A stretch of DNA of 64,000 bases, taken from contig JAEPNB010000006.1 of assembly GCA_017643645.1 (NCBI GenBank), positions 124,001-188,000 on the forward strand, given 5' to 3'. The DNA comes from Balneola sp. (GTDB lineage: Bacteria; Bacteroidota; Rhodothermia; Balneolales; Balneolaceae). The notes beneath the pieces were generated by a model. It ran no database searches and had not been told where the DNA came from. It worked only from the letters and a program-made list of their open reading frames with translations. Every line of letters starts with the position of its first letter. The first letter of the stretch is position 1. This document shows, piece by piece, positions 51,937 to 60,495 of this stretch. The translations under genes and the position numbers were made by a program.

Positions 51937-53130
51937 ATGATATCCAACAGGGCACAAAACCTTCAGCCATCAGAAACTTTAAAGATTACCGGAAAAGCCA
52001 AAGAACTAAAAAGACAGGGTAAGTCTGTAGTTTCCCTCAGCGCCGGAGAACCTGACTTCAAGACTCCTCGTCATATTTGCGATGCTGCTATAAAAGCAAT
52101 TAATGATGGATTTCATGGATATACGATGAATACCGGAACCCCGGAATTACGTGAAGCTATCGTTACAAAACTGAAAAGAGATAATGGTTTGGATTACGAT
52201 CCATCTCAAATCATCTGTTCTAATGGTGCGAAACAATCGGTTGGGTTTGGTTTATTGGCCATCGTAAATAAAGGCGATGAAGTAATTATTCCTGCTCCTT
52301 TCTGGGTTTCTTATCCTGAAATGGTTCGTTTGGCTGAAGGAGAATCTGTGCTGGTAAGAACGTCTTTTGAAAACGATTTTAAACTCACTCCTCAGCAGCT
52401 TGAAGATTCTATTACAGACAAAACCAAAGCCATCATTTTGTGCTCACCTTCAAATCCTACCGGAGCTTGTTATTCAAAAGAAGAACTGGAAGATTTGGCA
52501 AATGTGCTTCGTAATCACCCTGAAATTTATATTGTTTCCGACGAGATCTATGAGTACATCGTCTTTGATAGTGATCACATCAGCATTTTAAATGTAGCTC
52601 CTGATCTTAAAGATCGGGTGTTATTGGTGAACGGTTTTTCAAAAGGATTCGCAATGACCGGCTGGAGATTAGGCTATCTTGCAGCAAGTAATGAAGTTGT
52701 AAGCGCTGTGTCCAAAATTCAAAGTCAGGAAACTTCTGCACCTTCTTCCATATCTCAGAAAGCAGCAGAAGCAGCATATAATGGCTCTTTGGATGAAGTA
52801 ATGGCCATGCGTGATCAGTTTAAAAAGCGTCGCGATTTCATGGTTAAATCTTTAAATGCTATTGAAGGAGTAAGTTGTTTCTCGCCCGGTGGAGCTTTTT
52901 ATGTATTTCCTGATATCTCTCATTATCTGAATTCTGAAAAACCGGACGGAAGTAAGATTGAAACCTCAACAGAACTCTGTATGTACTTGCTGGAAGAATT
53001 CGGATTAGCCCTCGTTCCAGGAGATGCTTTTGGCGAACCCAATGGATTGAGAATGAGTTACGCAGCTTCTATGAATGATCTTGAAGATGCCATGGAGAGA
53101 TTTAAGAAAGGATTGGGGAGTTTGGGGTAG
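51937..53130 (+). CDS. PLP-dependent class I/II aminotransferase (aspartate aminotransferase type)
   Basis: Fold-type I aminotransferase of 397 residues acting in amino-acid metabolism. Features: SLSAGEPDFKTPRHI and ANDGFHGYTMNTG-like N-terminal segment, then NGAKQSVGF (PLP phosphate binding), LCSPSNPTGACYS, DEIYEYIVFD (Asp pairs with the pyridine N) and NGFSKGFAMTGWRLGYLA with PLP Lys236. FGEPNGLRMSYAAS near the end carries the substrate-carboxylate Arg. These fit AspC/AspAT subfamily Ib; amino-group specificity (aspartate, or broader) cannot be fixed. Its own transcription unit. Confidence 0.94.
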   Translation: MISNRAQNLQPSETLKITGKAKELKRQGKSVVSLSAGEPDFKTPRHICDAAIKAINDGFHGYTMNTGTPELREAIVTKLKRDNGLDYDPSQIICSNGAKQSVGFGLLAIVNKGDEVIIPAPFWVSYPEMVRLAEGESVLVRTSFENDFKLTPQQLEDSITDKTKAIILCSPSNPTGACYSKEELEDLANVLRNHPEIYIVSDEIYEYIVFDSDHISILNVAPDLKDRVLLVNGFSKGFAMTGWRLGYLAASNEVVSAVSKIQSQETSAPSSISQKAAEAAYNGSLDEVMAMRDQFKKRRDFMVKSLNAIEGVSCFSPGGAFYVFPDISHYLNSEKPDGSKIETSTELCMYLLEEFGLALVPGDAFGEPNGLRMSYAASMNDLEDAMERFKKGLGSLG

Positions 53131-53150
53131 TACGTTAATCCAATAAAATT

Positions 53151-53236
53151 TGAAGCAGAATTATCTTAATTACTGGATTTGCAGGATTTACTTTGCTTAA
53201 TTAAAGTAATTCTTTAATCCTGTAAATTCTGCTTCA
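53151..53236. repeat. Nested inverted repeat upstream of the GxxExxY gene
   Basis: Perfect 12-nt outer arms TGAAGCAGAATT (53151-53162) and AATTCTGCTTCA (53225-53236) enclose CAGGATT/AATCCTG (53182-53188, 53216-53222) and TTACTTT/AAAGTAA (53188-53194, 53203-53209). The single-stranded fold would be a long three-part hairpin ending 7 nt before the ATG. Confidence 0.75.
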
Positions 53237-53243
53237 GATTGCT

Positions 53244-53624
53244 ATGATTAAAAATGAGCTCACTTATAAGATTATAGGTTGTGCAATGAATGTTCACAAT
53301 ACTATTGGTCCGGGCTTTCAGGAAGTTATATACCAGCGTTGTCTTAAAATGGAGCTAGAAGAAACCGGATTGAATTTCGAAAGAGAGAAGAATCAAGCCA
53401 TATTTTATAAAGATGTACAGGTTGGAACAAGAAGGGCAGACTTTGTAGTAGAAGAAAAAGTAATTGTTGAAATAAAAGCCGTTACAAAACTTGAAGATGT
53501 TCATCTTGCGCAAGCAAAAAATTATACAGTTGCTTATGATTTTCCTTTAGGATTATTAATTAATTTTGGGAGTAAAAGCATGGAATATAAATTGTTGTTC
53601 AATCCCAAATATCATCCAAAATAA
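53244..53624 (+). CDS. GxxExxY-family PD-(D/E)XK nuclease-fold protein
   Basis: Small protein (126 residues) with the defining Gly24-x-x-Glu27-x-x-Tyr30 motif in GPGFQEVIY and a nuclease-like core. The core is Asp66 in RADFVV, then Glu76-Ile-Lys78 in VIVEIKA. The protein is unrelated in context to its neighbours and lies between inverted-repeat DNA on both sides, which suggests a mobile or domesticated cassette. Function is unknown. The start ATG is chosen because the MIKNELTYKIIGCAMNVHNTIGPG N-terminus is family-like. Confidence 0.85.
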   Translation: MIKNELTYKIIGCAMNVHNTIGPGFQEVIYQRCLKMELEETGLNFEREKNQAIFYKDVQVGTRRADFVVEEKVIVEIKAVTKLEDVHLAQAKNYTVAYDFPLGLLINFGSKSMEYKLLFNPKYHPK

Positions 53625-53637
53625 TTCAAGCATTCTG

Positions 53638-53668
53638 ACAATCCTTTAATACAGATAATTCTGTTTCA
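53638..53668. repeat. 3' flanking copy of the repeat around the GxxExxY gene
   Basis: ACAATCCTTTAATACAGATAATTCTGTTTCA-like sequence resembling the right half of the 5' element (AATCCTG, AATTCTGCTTCA), in the same direction. This brackets the GxxExxY gene between related sequences. Confidence 0.5.
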
Positions 53669-53679
53669 CCCACCTTTAT

Positions 53680-54456
53680 ATGTCCTACAAACCTCTCAAA
53701 CTTTGGTTCGATAAAGAACTGGCAGAATTGCTTTCGGAAAAACTGCTTTCCATTAGATCTGATTTTAACTCAATTTCTTTCATCAAAAAAGTAGATACAG
53801 GAGTTGATGGGTTAGAACTCAAAGACAGAGTTGAATTAATAGCCGATGAGTTAAAAAACCATTTGGAAGATGATTACCCGGAACAAGTTGTAGTTTTGCT
53901 TCAAATACTTGGACCGGAAAACGATGAAGAAACCGGAATGTTCAAAGAATATTACTGGATCATGCCCATTGCAAAATTTGTAGAAAAGTATGGGTTGGAT
54001 CACTTTGATACTTCCATGAGAGCTATAGAAGAGATCACCAAGAGGAATACCGGTGAATATGCCATTCGCCCTTTTATTGAAAAATATTCGGAACAAACAA
54101 TGGCAAGAATGGAAACTTGGTCGGTGGATTCCAATAAACATATCCGAAGATTATCAAGTGAAGGTGGTCGGCCGAGATTGCCCTGGGCCACCAAACTTCA
54201 GATGTTTATAGATGGTCCAAATCCATTATTTCCTATTCTGGAAAACCTGAAAGATGATCCTTCAAAATATGTTCAAAAATCAGTAGCTAACTGCCTGAAT
54301 GATATCTTGAAAGATAATCCGGAAGTTGCCAAAAAGATCATCGAAAAATGGAGTACAGATGCTACAAAAGAAAGAATCTGGATCATTAAACACGCACTCA
54401 GAAATCTTCGGAAACAAAATGATGAATGGGCGATGAAGATTGTTTCTGGTCTTTGA
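53680..54456 (+). CDS. AlkD-like DNA alkylation repair protein (HEAT-repeat)
   Basis: Helical-repeat DNA glycosylase-family protein of 258 residues for alkylated bases. HEAT-like helices run throughout, with the family segment RRLSSEGGRPRLPWATKL and the helices DDPSKYVQKSVANCLNDILKDNP and KERIWIIKHALRNLRKQ. The exact type (AlkC or AlkD) is not fixed. It begins 55 nt after the GxxExxY gene and may have been the original neighbour of the aminotransferase before that gene inserted. Confidence 0.88.
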   Translation: MSYKPLKLWFDKELAELLSEKLLSIRSDFNSISFIKKVDTGVDGLELKDRVELIADELKNHLEDDYPEQVVVLLQILGPENDEETGMFKEYYWIMPIAKFVEKYGLDHFDTSMRAIEEITKRNTGEYAIRPFIEKYSEQTMARMETWSVDSNKHIRRLSSEGGRPRLPWATKLQMFIDGPNPLFPILENLKDDPSKYVQKSVANCLNDILKDNPEVAKKIIEKWSTDATKERIWIIKHALRNLRKQNDEWAMKIVSGL

Positions 54457-54501
54457 TTTTAGGCCGATTCAAAGTACGTTCCCATAACTAAACTCTTTTT
54501 T

Positions 54502-54864
54502 ATGGAACTAGCAGCTAAAATACTTATCGGATTTGTCGCCTTTCTTCACCTTTATTTTTTATGGTTGGAAATGTTTGCCTGGACAACCCGTGCAAAGAAA
54601 GTGTTCACAGGGTTTTCATCTGATTTCTTCGACAAAACTAAAAACATGGCCGCCAATCAAGGGCTTTATAATGGGTTTCTTGCGGCCGGTCTAATTTGGT
54701 CCTTTTTTATAGAAAACCCTTATTGGTGGGTCAATGTGGCCTTATTCTTTCTGAGCTGTGTAGCAATTGCAGGAATCTTTGGAGCTGCAACAGTCAGTAA
54801 AAAGATCTTTTTCGTGCAAGGATTACCTGCACTTATCGGAATTCTTTTACTAATATTTGTTTGA
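54502..54864 (+). CDS. DUF1304 family membrane protein
   Basis: Integral membrane protein of 120 residues with four hydrophobic helices. The sequence ILIGFVAFLHLYFLWLEMFAWTT, then MAANQGLYNGFLAAGLIWSF and VAIAGIFGAATVSKKIFFVQGLPALIGIL, matches DUF1304 throughout. The function is unknown. It follows the AlkD-like gene by 45 nt and may be read with it. Confidence 0.9.
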   Translation: MELAAKILIGFVAFLHLYFLWLEMFAWTTRAKKVFTGFSSDFFDKTKNMAANQGLYNGFLAAGLIWSFFIENPYWWVNVALFFLSCVAIAGIFGAATVSKKIFFVQGLPALIGILLLIFV

Positions 54865-54912
54865 GTCATGAACAGAAGTCGCTTCATTTCTCTTAAAAAT
54901 CTATAAACAGAC

Positions 54913-55662
54913 ATGAAAGAATTCCACATTCTTAATGGTGATGCGTTGAAAGAGGAATTTCCTGACTCTTTAAATGGTAAGTTAATCGTAGCCAGAGAAT
55001 GTTTAGTGGACGGAGATGTTTCTGCGGGTTCATTAGATGAACTATTTGAACTGAGAGCGGAATATTTAAGTATCACTTACCCTTCAGATATAGAATTCTA
55101 CTATCAAGAAGTAATCCCCGAATTCAACAAAATTATTTCTTTACCTGAACATTCTGTTATCAATCTTTGGTTTGAAGATGATCTTTTTTGTCAGGTGAAC
55201 TTATGGTTTGTGTCTCATTTAATTCACAATTTCACAACCCCTTCCCAAGTCTTTCTTGTTCGCCCACATACCGATATTCAGTATGGTTTCGGCGGTTTAA
55301 ACTCTGATGGTTTAGAAAACGCTTATGAATCTAAAGTCCATTTGTCTGATGATGAGGTGAAGCTGTTTTCTACTCTTTGGGAGTTATATCAAAATCAAAG
55401 CCATGCTGAGATTTTAAGTATGGCTGTAAAACACTCTGAAAGATTTCCTTTCTTGGAAGTTGCAGCTCAAGCGAATTTGGATCGTTTTCCGGAAGATGGT
55501 TCATCGGGAAGACCGGAACAATCACTTCTTGACATCATGAAAGAAACAGGTTCAGATGAATTCGGTCCTGTTTTCCGGGAATTTCATAAAAGAGAAAGCA
55601 TTTACGGCTTTGGAGATCTTCAGGTAAAACGATTGTTTGACGAATTGAGAAATAGTAACTAA
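54913..55662 (+). CDS. DUF1835 domain protein
   Basis: Cytoplasmic 249-residue protein with the N-terminal DUF1835 pattern: FHILNGDALKEEFP, VARECLVDGDVSAGSL, NLWFEDDLFCQVNLWF. The C-terminal half has a different helical domain with FLEVAAQANLDRFPEDGSSGRPEQSLLDI. The family is of unknown function, with a suggested role in nucleotide or tRNA-related metabolism unproven. It starts 48 nt after the DUF1304 gene. Confidence 0.85.
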   Translation: MKEFHILNGDALKEEFPDSLNGKLIVARECLVDGDVSAGSLDELFELRAEYLSITYPSDIEFYYQEVIPEFNKIISLPEHSVINLWFEDDLFCQVNLWFVSHLIHNFTTPSQVFLVRPHTDIQYGFGGLNSDGLENAYESKVHLSDDEVKLFSTLWELYQNQSHAEILSMAVKHSERFPFLEVAAQANLDRFPEDGSSGRPEQSLLDIMKETGSDEFGPVFREFHKRESIYGFGDLQVKRLFDELRNSN

Positions 55663-55704
55663 AGAAATCTTTCTTTCAGTGTAATTCTGATTATTTTCTC
55701 CCCT

Positions 55705-56274
55705 ATGAAAAGAACTCAAGCATATACCGATGCCTTAGATCAATTTGTTCAGCTTTGGGGAGATATGGCTTCCGCTTGGGGCATCAATAAAACGATGTCG
55801 CAAATTCACGCACTGCTGTATGCTGAATCACATCCGCTGGATACCGACTCTATCATGGATAAGCTTGATATAAGCCGCGGAAATGCCAACATGAATTTGC
55901 ATAGATTGGTGGAATGGGAGTTGATCCATAAAGTTCAAAAATCCGGAACACGTAAAGATTTTTATACTGCTGAAACCGATGTCTGGAAAATAGTATCAAC
56001 AATTATACGGGAACGACAACAAAAAGAAATCGAGCCCATCAGAGCTGAATTGAAAGAATGTATCGCTACGTTGGAGTCAGGTGGTTTAAATGATGAAGAA
56101 AGCATAGCCTTCAAACAACGCATCGAAAATTATAATGAGTTTCTGGAAATGTTTGAACGATTTACCGGAGCTCTTCTCCCATACATCAATAAAAAGAACC
56201 TTGGCTTTTTGAAACAGCTTATAAAATTAGTAGAAGTGAAAGAATCATTGATAGGAAAAAAGTCTGATGACTAA
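55705..56274 (+). CDS. GbsR/MarR-family transcriptional regulator
   Basis: The 189-residue winged helix regulator. The HTH lies around residues 30-85: MSQIHALLYAESHPLDTDSIMDKLDISRGNANMNLHRLVEWELI, then the wing KSGTRKDFYTAE. The C-terminal half is helical and probably forms a dimer. GbsR-type proteins respond to choline or other osmolytes, so a target in envelope or osmotic genes is plausible; no operator was identified. It overlaps yraN by 8 nt (56267-56274), so the two are coupled. Confidence 0.88.
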   Translation: MKRTQAYTDALDQFVQLWGDMASAWGINKTMSQIHALLYAESHPLDTDSIMDKLDISRGNANMNLHRLVEWELIHKVQKSGTRKDFYTAETDVWKIVSTIIRERQQKEIEPIRAELKECIATLESGGLNDEESIAFKQRIENYNEFLEMFERFTGALLPYINKKNLGFLKQLIKLVEVKESLIGKKSDD

Positions 56275-56632
56275 AAAAACTACCCGTGAAATTGGAAACG
56301 AAGGCGAGGAACTGGCTTGTGCCTATCTGGAAAGTAAAGGCTGGAGAATTCTGGAAAGAAATTATTTTTTCGAAAAATCAGAAGTTGATATAATAGCTTA
56401 TGATGACACCGCTATTGTGTTTATCGAGGTAAAGCTACGATCTTCCGATAAATATGGCAGGCCTGAAGAATACGTCTCTGAAGTAAAAGTGGAGCATGTT
56501 TTTAAAGCTGCAGAAGCATGGATGTATGAAAGAAAGATGGACGGATCTCCTATGCGATTTGATGTGATCGGAATTCTTCAAAAGAAAAATGAAGCCCCGG
56601 AATTTAGCCACATTCAGGATGCGTTTCGATAG
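56267..56632 (+). CDS. YraN family (UPF0102) endonuclease-like protein
   Basis: The 121-residue protein with a Holliday-junction-resolvase-like/PD-(D/E)XK fold. GNEGEELACAYLESKGWRILERNY at the N-terminus, then SEVDIIAYDDTAIVFIEVKLRSS contains the D-x(n)-ExK catalytic pattern (Asp in EVDI; Glu-Val-Lys). The family is conserved and thought to act in nucleic-acid processing; no proven substrate. Coupled to the upstream regulator gene by an 8-nt overlap. Confidence 0.92.
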   Translation: MTKKTTREIGNEGEELACAYLESKGWRILERNYFFEKSEVDIIAYDDTAIVFIEVKLRSSDKYGRPEEYVSEVKVEHVFKAAEAWMYERKMDGSPMRFDVIGILQKKNEAPEFSHIQDAFR

Positions 56633-56666
56633 TTGGAAATGTAGCTTCGAATTCTGACTTTCTACT

Positions 56667-57404
56667 ATGCAAACAACCCTGACTTTTTTTGAATATGTGC
56701 GAAGCATCATTACGATGTTCGTATTCATGTTAATTTTGCTACTGGTTTCTGTACTGGTAACTATTATTGTTCTTCTGACCTTTGGAAAGGCTACCAACTG
56801 GATCGTTAAAACTTTTCCTAGATATATGGGAAAACCGATCTTCTTTTTACTTGGAATAGATTATCAGCTTAACGATTTAAGGAAAGACACTTCTAAACCC
56901 GTCATTTTTATTTTTAACCACTGTTCAACCCTTGATATACCTGCAGTTCTCATGTTGGCATTGGAACGATTCCGGATCGTGATTAAATGGGAACTTCAGT
57001 ATATCCCTTTCTTTTTCATTATCGGAAGATTAACCGGACAGGTTTTTATCAAACGCTCGGATAAAGAACACGCGATCGCCACTCTACAAAAAACGTATGA
57101 CAGGCTTAGAGAGAACAATCTTAATCTGATTTTAGCTCCCGAAGGTTCTCGTAAACACGAAGGAAAGATCGGACCATTTAAAAAAGGTGCGTTCAGAATG
57201 GCAATAGATCTCGGATACCCTATTGTCCCGATTTATTTTGATGGAAATGACAGACTTAGTATGGGTGGATCTTTGATGGCAAAACAAGGGAAGATCACGG
57301 CTACTATTCATCCACAAATTGATACATCCTCCTGGAACATTGATACCATTGATGACCATATTGAAGAAGTAAGAAGTATGTATTTGGATTGGGCCGGGGT
57401 TTAG
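56667..57404 (+). CDS. plsC: 1-acyl-sn-glycerol-3-phosphate acyltransferase (PlsC-like)
   Basis: Membrane acyltransferase that makes phosphatidic acid in phospholipid synthesis. The 245 residues have an N-terminal hydrophobic helix (FVFMLILLLVSVLVTIIVLL) and the catalytic HX4D motif in FNHCSTLDIPA (His85, Asp90). The acceptor-phosphate motif is EGSRKHEGKIGPFKKGAFRMA, and YPIVPIYFDG follows. Follows yraN by 34 nt. Other lysophospholipid acyltransferases are possible. Confidence 0.94.
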   Translation: MQTTLTFFEYVRSIITMFVFMLILLLVSVLVTIIVLLTFGKATNWIVKTFPRYMGKPIFFLLGIDYQLNDLRKDTSKPVIFIFNHCSTLDIPAVLMLALERFRIVIKWELQYIPFFFIIGRLTGQVFIKRSDKEHAIATLQKTYDRLRENNLNLILAPEGSRKHEGKIGPFKKGAFRMAIDLGYPIVPIYFDGNDRLSMGGSLMAKQGKITATIHPQIDTSSWNIDTIDDHIEEVRSMYLDWAGV

Positions 57405-57670
57405 TACAATCGAGGTCATTCTTATAGAAGTTCGATAATTCACTTACAAAACTTGTCCTTTTTATAATCCTGACGATTTCAGGAAAAGCTTCCAACTACA
57501 CCAATCTTTAGAATTATTTCCACTAACTCCATTACCCCGCTTTCAGCGAAATGATGGATAGCTACTTCTCCGTCTGTCGGGCTTTGCACGGCTGACGGAT
57601 TTTGATTGTATTTTTTGATGCTGATTATTTCATGTCAGAACCTTTTTGATAAACACAAAGTCACATTAAT
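57405..57670. other. Non-coding gap before the inverted-repeat element
   Basis: Part of a 459-nt stretch without a gene. Notable is TCCGTC (57569-57574) facing GACGGA (57594-57599) as a short GC-rich inverted repeat. There is no ORF with coding character; the rest looks like ordinary spacer. Confidence 0.45.
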
Positions 57671-57859
57671 AGGTCATCCTGTCCGCCTGCTGGCGGATCG
57701 GGATCTTTGTGAGGTTTATTTCTAGTTGAATATCCAGTCCATTTCTCAGCGTTGACAGTTTTAATATTGCTGAAATAAGTATGCCCTTAGTATTTAAGAC
57801 CGAGAAGAGAGTGTGATCCGAACGCGTCTGCGAACTACGTAACATTAACTGGATGACCT
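57671..57859. mobile_element. MITE-like element with 9-bp terminal inverted repeats
   Basis: AGGTCATCC (57671-57679) and GGATGACCT (57851-57859) are perfect reverse complements framing 189 nt. Just inside the left arm is a hairpin, TCCGCC-TGCT-GGCGGA, and the following GATCGGGATCTTTGTGA is GC-richer than the surrounding DNA. No ORF lies inside. It ends 4 nt before the egtD stop codon. Confidence 0.5.
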
Positions 57860-57863
57860 CTTG

Positions 57864-58808
57864 TTACCTCGGCTCTAAATATTGCAAACTGAAGTAATCC
57901 CTCTCATCCGTCCAGACTTTTTCTACCTCAAACCATTCAGATACCATTTCTGCAAAACCTTCTAAAGTATATTTATGTGAGTTTTCAGTATGTATAGATT
58001 CTCCTTTTTGAAAATTTATTACCTCTTCTCCTAAACCAACAACGTGATCTTCTTTCACAAAAAGGTGCATTTCAATACGTCCTTTTTCTTCATTCCAGAT
58101 TGACTTATGTTCGAATAAATCTGTATTGAATGAAGTTCCCAATTCTTTGTTCAAGTGAGTAAGAATATTCTTATTGAATTCAGCGGTTACTCCCTCTGAA
58201 TCGTTATAGGCAGCTTCCAGAACCCTGATCTCTTTTTTAAGATCTGCACCAATCAGGAAAGCTCCGTCATCTTCAATAATATCATGTATTACTTTTAAGA
58301 ATTGTTCTACTTTTTCCATCTTGAAATTACCGATTGTAGAGCCGGGGTAAAAAACTACTTTTCTTGCATCAGGACTACTTTCAGGCAGCTCAAATGGCTT
58401 CGTATAATCTGCAGAAAGAGGTAAAATCTGAATATTGGGGAATTCCAGTCGTAATTGTTCAGCAACTTTATACAGGTAATCCCCTGAAATATCCATAGGA
58501 ATATAACAGCATATGTTTTCCATATTGCCCAACAGGATCTTCGTTTTTGAGCTACTCCCGCTTCCGGGCTCTATCAGTAAAATTTTCTCTCCTAAATATT
58601 CTGCTATTTCATTTACATTCTCTTCCAGAATTTTTCTCTCTGTACGTGTTGGGTAGTATTCATCCAATTCAGTTATATCGTCGAATAACTTAGAGCCTCT
58701 TTCATCATAGAAAAATTTACTCGGCAGTGTTTTTTGTTGCTGAGACAAACCTGAGATCACTTCCTCAAGCATTGAGGTTTTTTTGGATAATAATTCTGTT
58801 TCTGTCAT
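57864..58808 (-). CDS. egtD: L-histidine N-alpha-methyltransferase (EgtD)
   Basis: Trimethylates histidine to hercynine with SAM, first step of ergothioneine synthesis. I take ATG 58808 (MTETELLSKKTS), 314 residues; an in-frame ATG at 58847 would overlap egtB by 33 nt. SAM-site motifs are ILLIEPGSGSSSKTKILL, YIPMDISGDYLYKVAEQL and VVFYPGSTIGNF, the EgtD type; NDSEGVTAEFN is the substrate loop region. It lies 5 nt after egtB in a two-gene operon. SAM use here gives S-adenosylhomocysteine, removed by ahcY. Confidence 0.94.
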   Translation of the reverse strand: MTETELLSKKTSMLEEVISGLSQQQKTLPSKFFYDERGSKLFDDITELDEYYPTRTERKILEENVNEIAEYLGEKILLIEPGSGSSSKTKILLGNMENICCYIPMDISGDYLYKVAEQLRLEFPNIQILPLSADYTKPFELPESSPDARKVVFYPGSTIGNFKMEKVEQFLKVIHDIIEDDGAFLIGADLKKEIRVLEAAYNDSEGVTAEFNKNILTHLNKELGTSFNTDLFEHKSIWNEEKGRIEMHLFVKEDHVVGLGEEVINFQKGESIHTENSHKYTLEGFAEMVSEWFEVEKVWTDERDYFSLQYLEPR

Positions 58809-58813
58809 TAGAT

Positions 58814-60100
58814 TTATTTTGCCAATCTTATTCCTGAGAATTGCCACCTTGCATCAGCATGGAAAAAATTGCGGTATGTTTTTCTGATATGAGAGTTTGA
58901 GGTTGCACAAGACCCACCACGCAGAACATATTGATTGGCCATAAACTTTCCGTTGTATTCACCTAATGCTCCCGGTAAAGGTTTATATCCGGGATATGGA
59001 GAATAACTGCTTTGGGTCCATTCCCATACATCACCGTACATTTGTTTTAATCCACTTTCGCTATTCTTCAAAACTAAAGGATGAAAAGTATTTCGTTCTA
59101 CAAAATTTCCGTTTATTTCGCGTTCACCACAAGCATATTCCCATTCCTGTTCAGTTGGCAGACGACATTCTTTCCATCTTGCAAAGGCGTCTGCTTCATA
59201 ATAGCTTATATGAGTTACAGGTTCGTTAAGTGCTGCTTTTCTGGCTCCTGAAAGTGTAAAATTGAACCATAATCCATCTCTGATAAACCAATAAAGTGGA
59301 GCCTTCCATTCTTCTGACTTCACCTTGCTCCACCCCTCATCCAGCCAAAGTTCTGACCGCTCATAACCGCCATCATTCATAAACTCAAGAAACTCCTTAT
59401 TTGTGATCAATCGATCTGCAAGTTCAAAGTTCTGTATAAAAGTTCGGTGAACCGGATGCTCATTATCATAGGTAAATTCATCACCTTTATTCCCGATTTC
59501 TACAATACATTCTTCAAAAGTGATCCATTCCAGTTCTCCCAGAGTCTCTGAGTCCGTTGTTTCTCTTTCTTTGTAAACGGGAAGCAACGGATTTTGCGCA
59601 AGTAAGTACTTTATATCAGTAAGAATCAACTCCTGATGTTGTTGCTCATGGTTTATCCCGATTTCAACTACTTTTGATGCTTCTTCCCAAGTTTTGTCAT
59701 CACAATTCTGTATAAAATCTACAACTTTTTCATTTACATACTCGCGATATTCGAACACCTCTTTTACTGTTGGCCGCGACAATAGACCTCGATTTGCTCT
59801 GGAAAATGGAACTCCTGTTTGCAGGTAATATGAGTTAAAAAAATACGCGTATTGCGGATGCAAGCTTTCAAAACCCCGCTGATATTTTTCTAAAACAAAG
59901 GTCTCAAAAAACCAACTGGTATGAGCCAAATGCCATTTAGCCGGACTTGTATTTTCCATAGGCTGGATCACAAAATCTTCAGTCTCTAAAGGCTCAACTA
60001 TTTTATGGGTAAATTCCCTGACCTTAAGGTATTGGAGTTCCACGTTTTCTCTCGAAAACCTGGTGTTTCTTGTCTCTTGTTTTGTAGTAATTTCGCTCAT
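58814..60100 (-). CDS. egtB: Ergothioneine sulfoxide synthase EgtB
   Basis: Non-haem iron enzyme that joins hercynine with a thiol (gamma-Glu-Cys or Cys) and O2. The N-terminal DinB-like domain (about 20-165) supplies three His for iron: His60 in WHLAHTSW, then His151 and His155 in NHEQQHQE. The C-terminal domain is an FGE fold: PVHRTFIQNFELADRLIT, THISYYEADAFARWKECRLPTEQEWEYA, YGDVWEWTQSSY and VLRGGSCATSNSHIRKTYRNFF. At 428 residues the length matches known EgtB. Directly upstream of egtD. No egtA, egtC or egtE is adjacent, so the remaining steps must lie elsewhere or use other thiols. Confidence 0.95.
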   Translation of the reverse strand: MSEITTKQETRNTRFSRENVELQYLKVREFTHKIVEPLETEDFVIQPMENTSPAKWHLAHTSWFFETFVLEKYQRGFESLHPQYAYFFNSYYLQTGVPFSRANRGLLSRPTVKEVFEYREYVNEKVVDFIQNCDDKTWEEASKVVEIGINHEQQHQELILTDIKYLLAQNPLLPVYKERETTDSETLGELEWITFEECIVEIGNKGDEFTYDNEHPVHRTFIQNFELADRLITNKEFLEFMNDGGYERSELWLDEGWSKVKSEEWKAPLYWFIRDGLWFNFTLSGARKAALNEPVTHISYYEADAFARWKECRLPTEQEWEYACGEREINGNFVERNTFHPLVLKNSESGLKQMYGDVWEWTQSSYSPYPGYKPLPGALGEYNGKFMANQYVLRGGSCATSNSHIRKTYRNFFHADARWQFSGIRLAK

Positions 60101-60167
60101 GGTTCAGGGCAATTGGGTGTCTCCTCATAATGTAGGGAATCAACACCAAAGCCAAAAAACTCATTCC

Positions 60168-60419
60168 TTATTCTTCCCTGTAAAAATGAATTTTTTTTAT
60201 GGATGGGTCTTTTTTACTCTTAATCTTAATATTTTTAACTCTGCTGTGTTGGTAAACTGCCGTCCGCATTGAGTTTACGTTTTTATCACTTGTATAAGAT
60301 ACCTCGAGTGCTTGCCCGCCTGGTTTCAGCTTATCGATAGCTTCAAGAAGAGGTTTAAACTTCGAATTTCTTTTCTTAGAAGAATTTATTGCCGAACGTT
60401 TTACAAATTTAATTTCCAT
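60168..60419 (-). CDS. Small basic hypothetical protein (83 aa)
   Basis: Lys/Ser-rich cytoplasmic protein without signal or membrane helix. The pattern MEIKFVKRSAINSSKKRNSKF, then LKPGGQALEVSY and NMR-like MRTAVYQHSRVKNIKIKSKKD, looks like a small alpha/beta protein; no family is recognised. Codon use seems coding, and no other gene covers it. It lies 67 nt upstream of egtB. Confidence 0.5.
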   Translation of the reverse strand: MEIKFVKRSAINSSKKRNSKFKPLLEAIDKLKPGGQALEVSYTSDKNVNSMRTAVYQHSRVKNIKIKSKKDPSIKKIHFYREE

Positions 60420-60495
60420 AATAATACACCATTAGATATAGAGTGCATTGTTTAATATAGTTTTTTTTTATAAAAAAACCTTTTAATGCGCTCTT

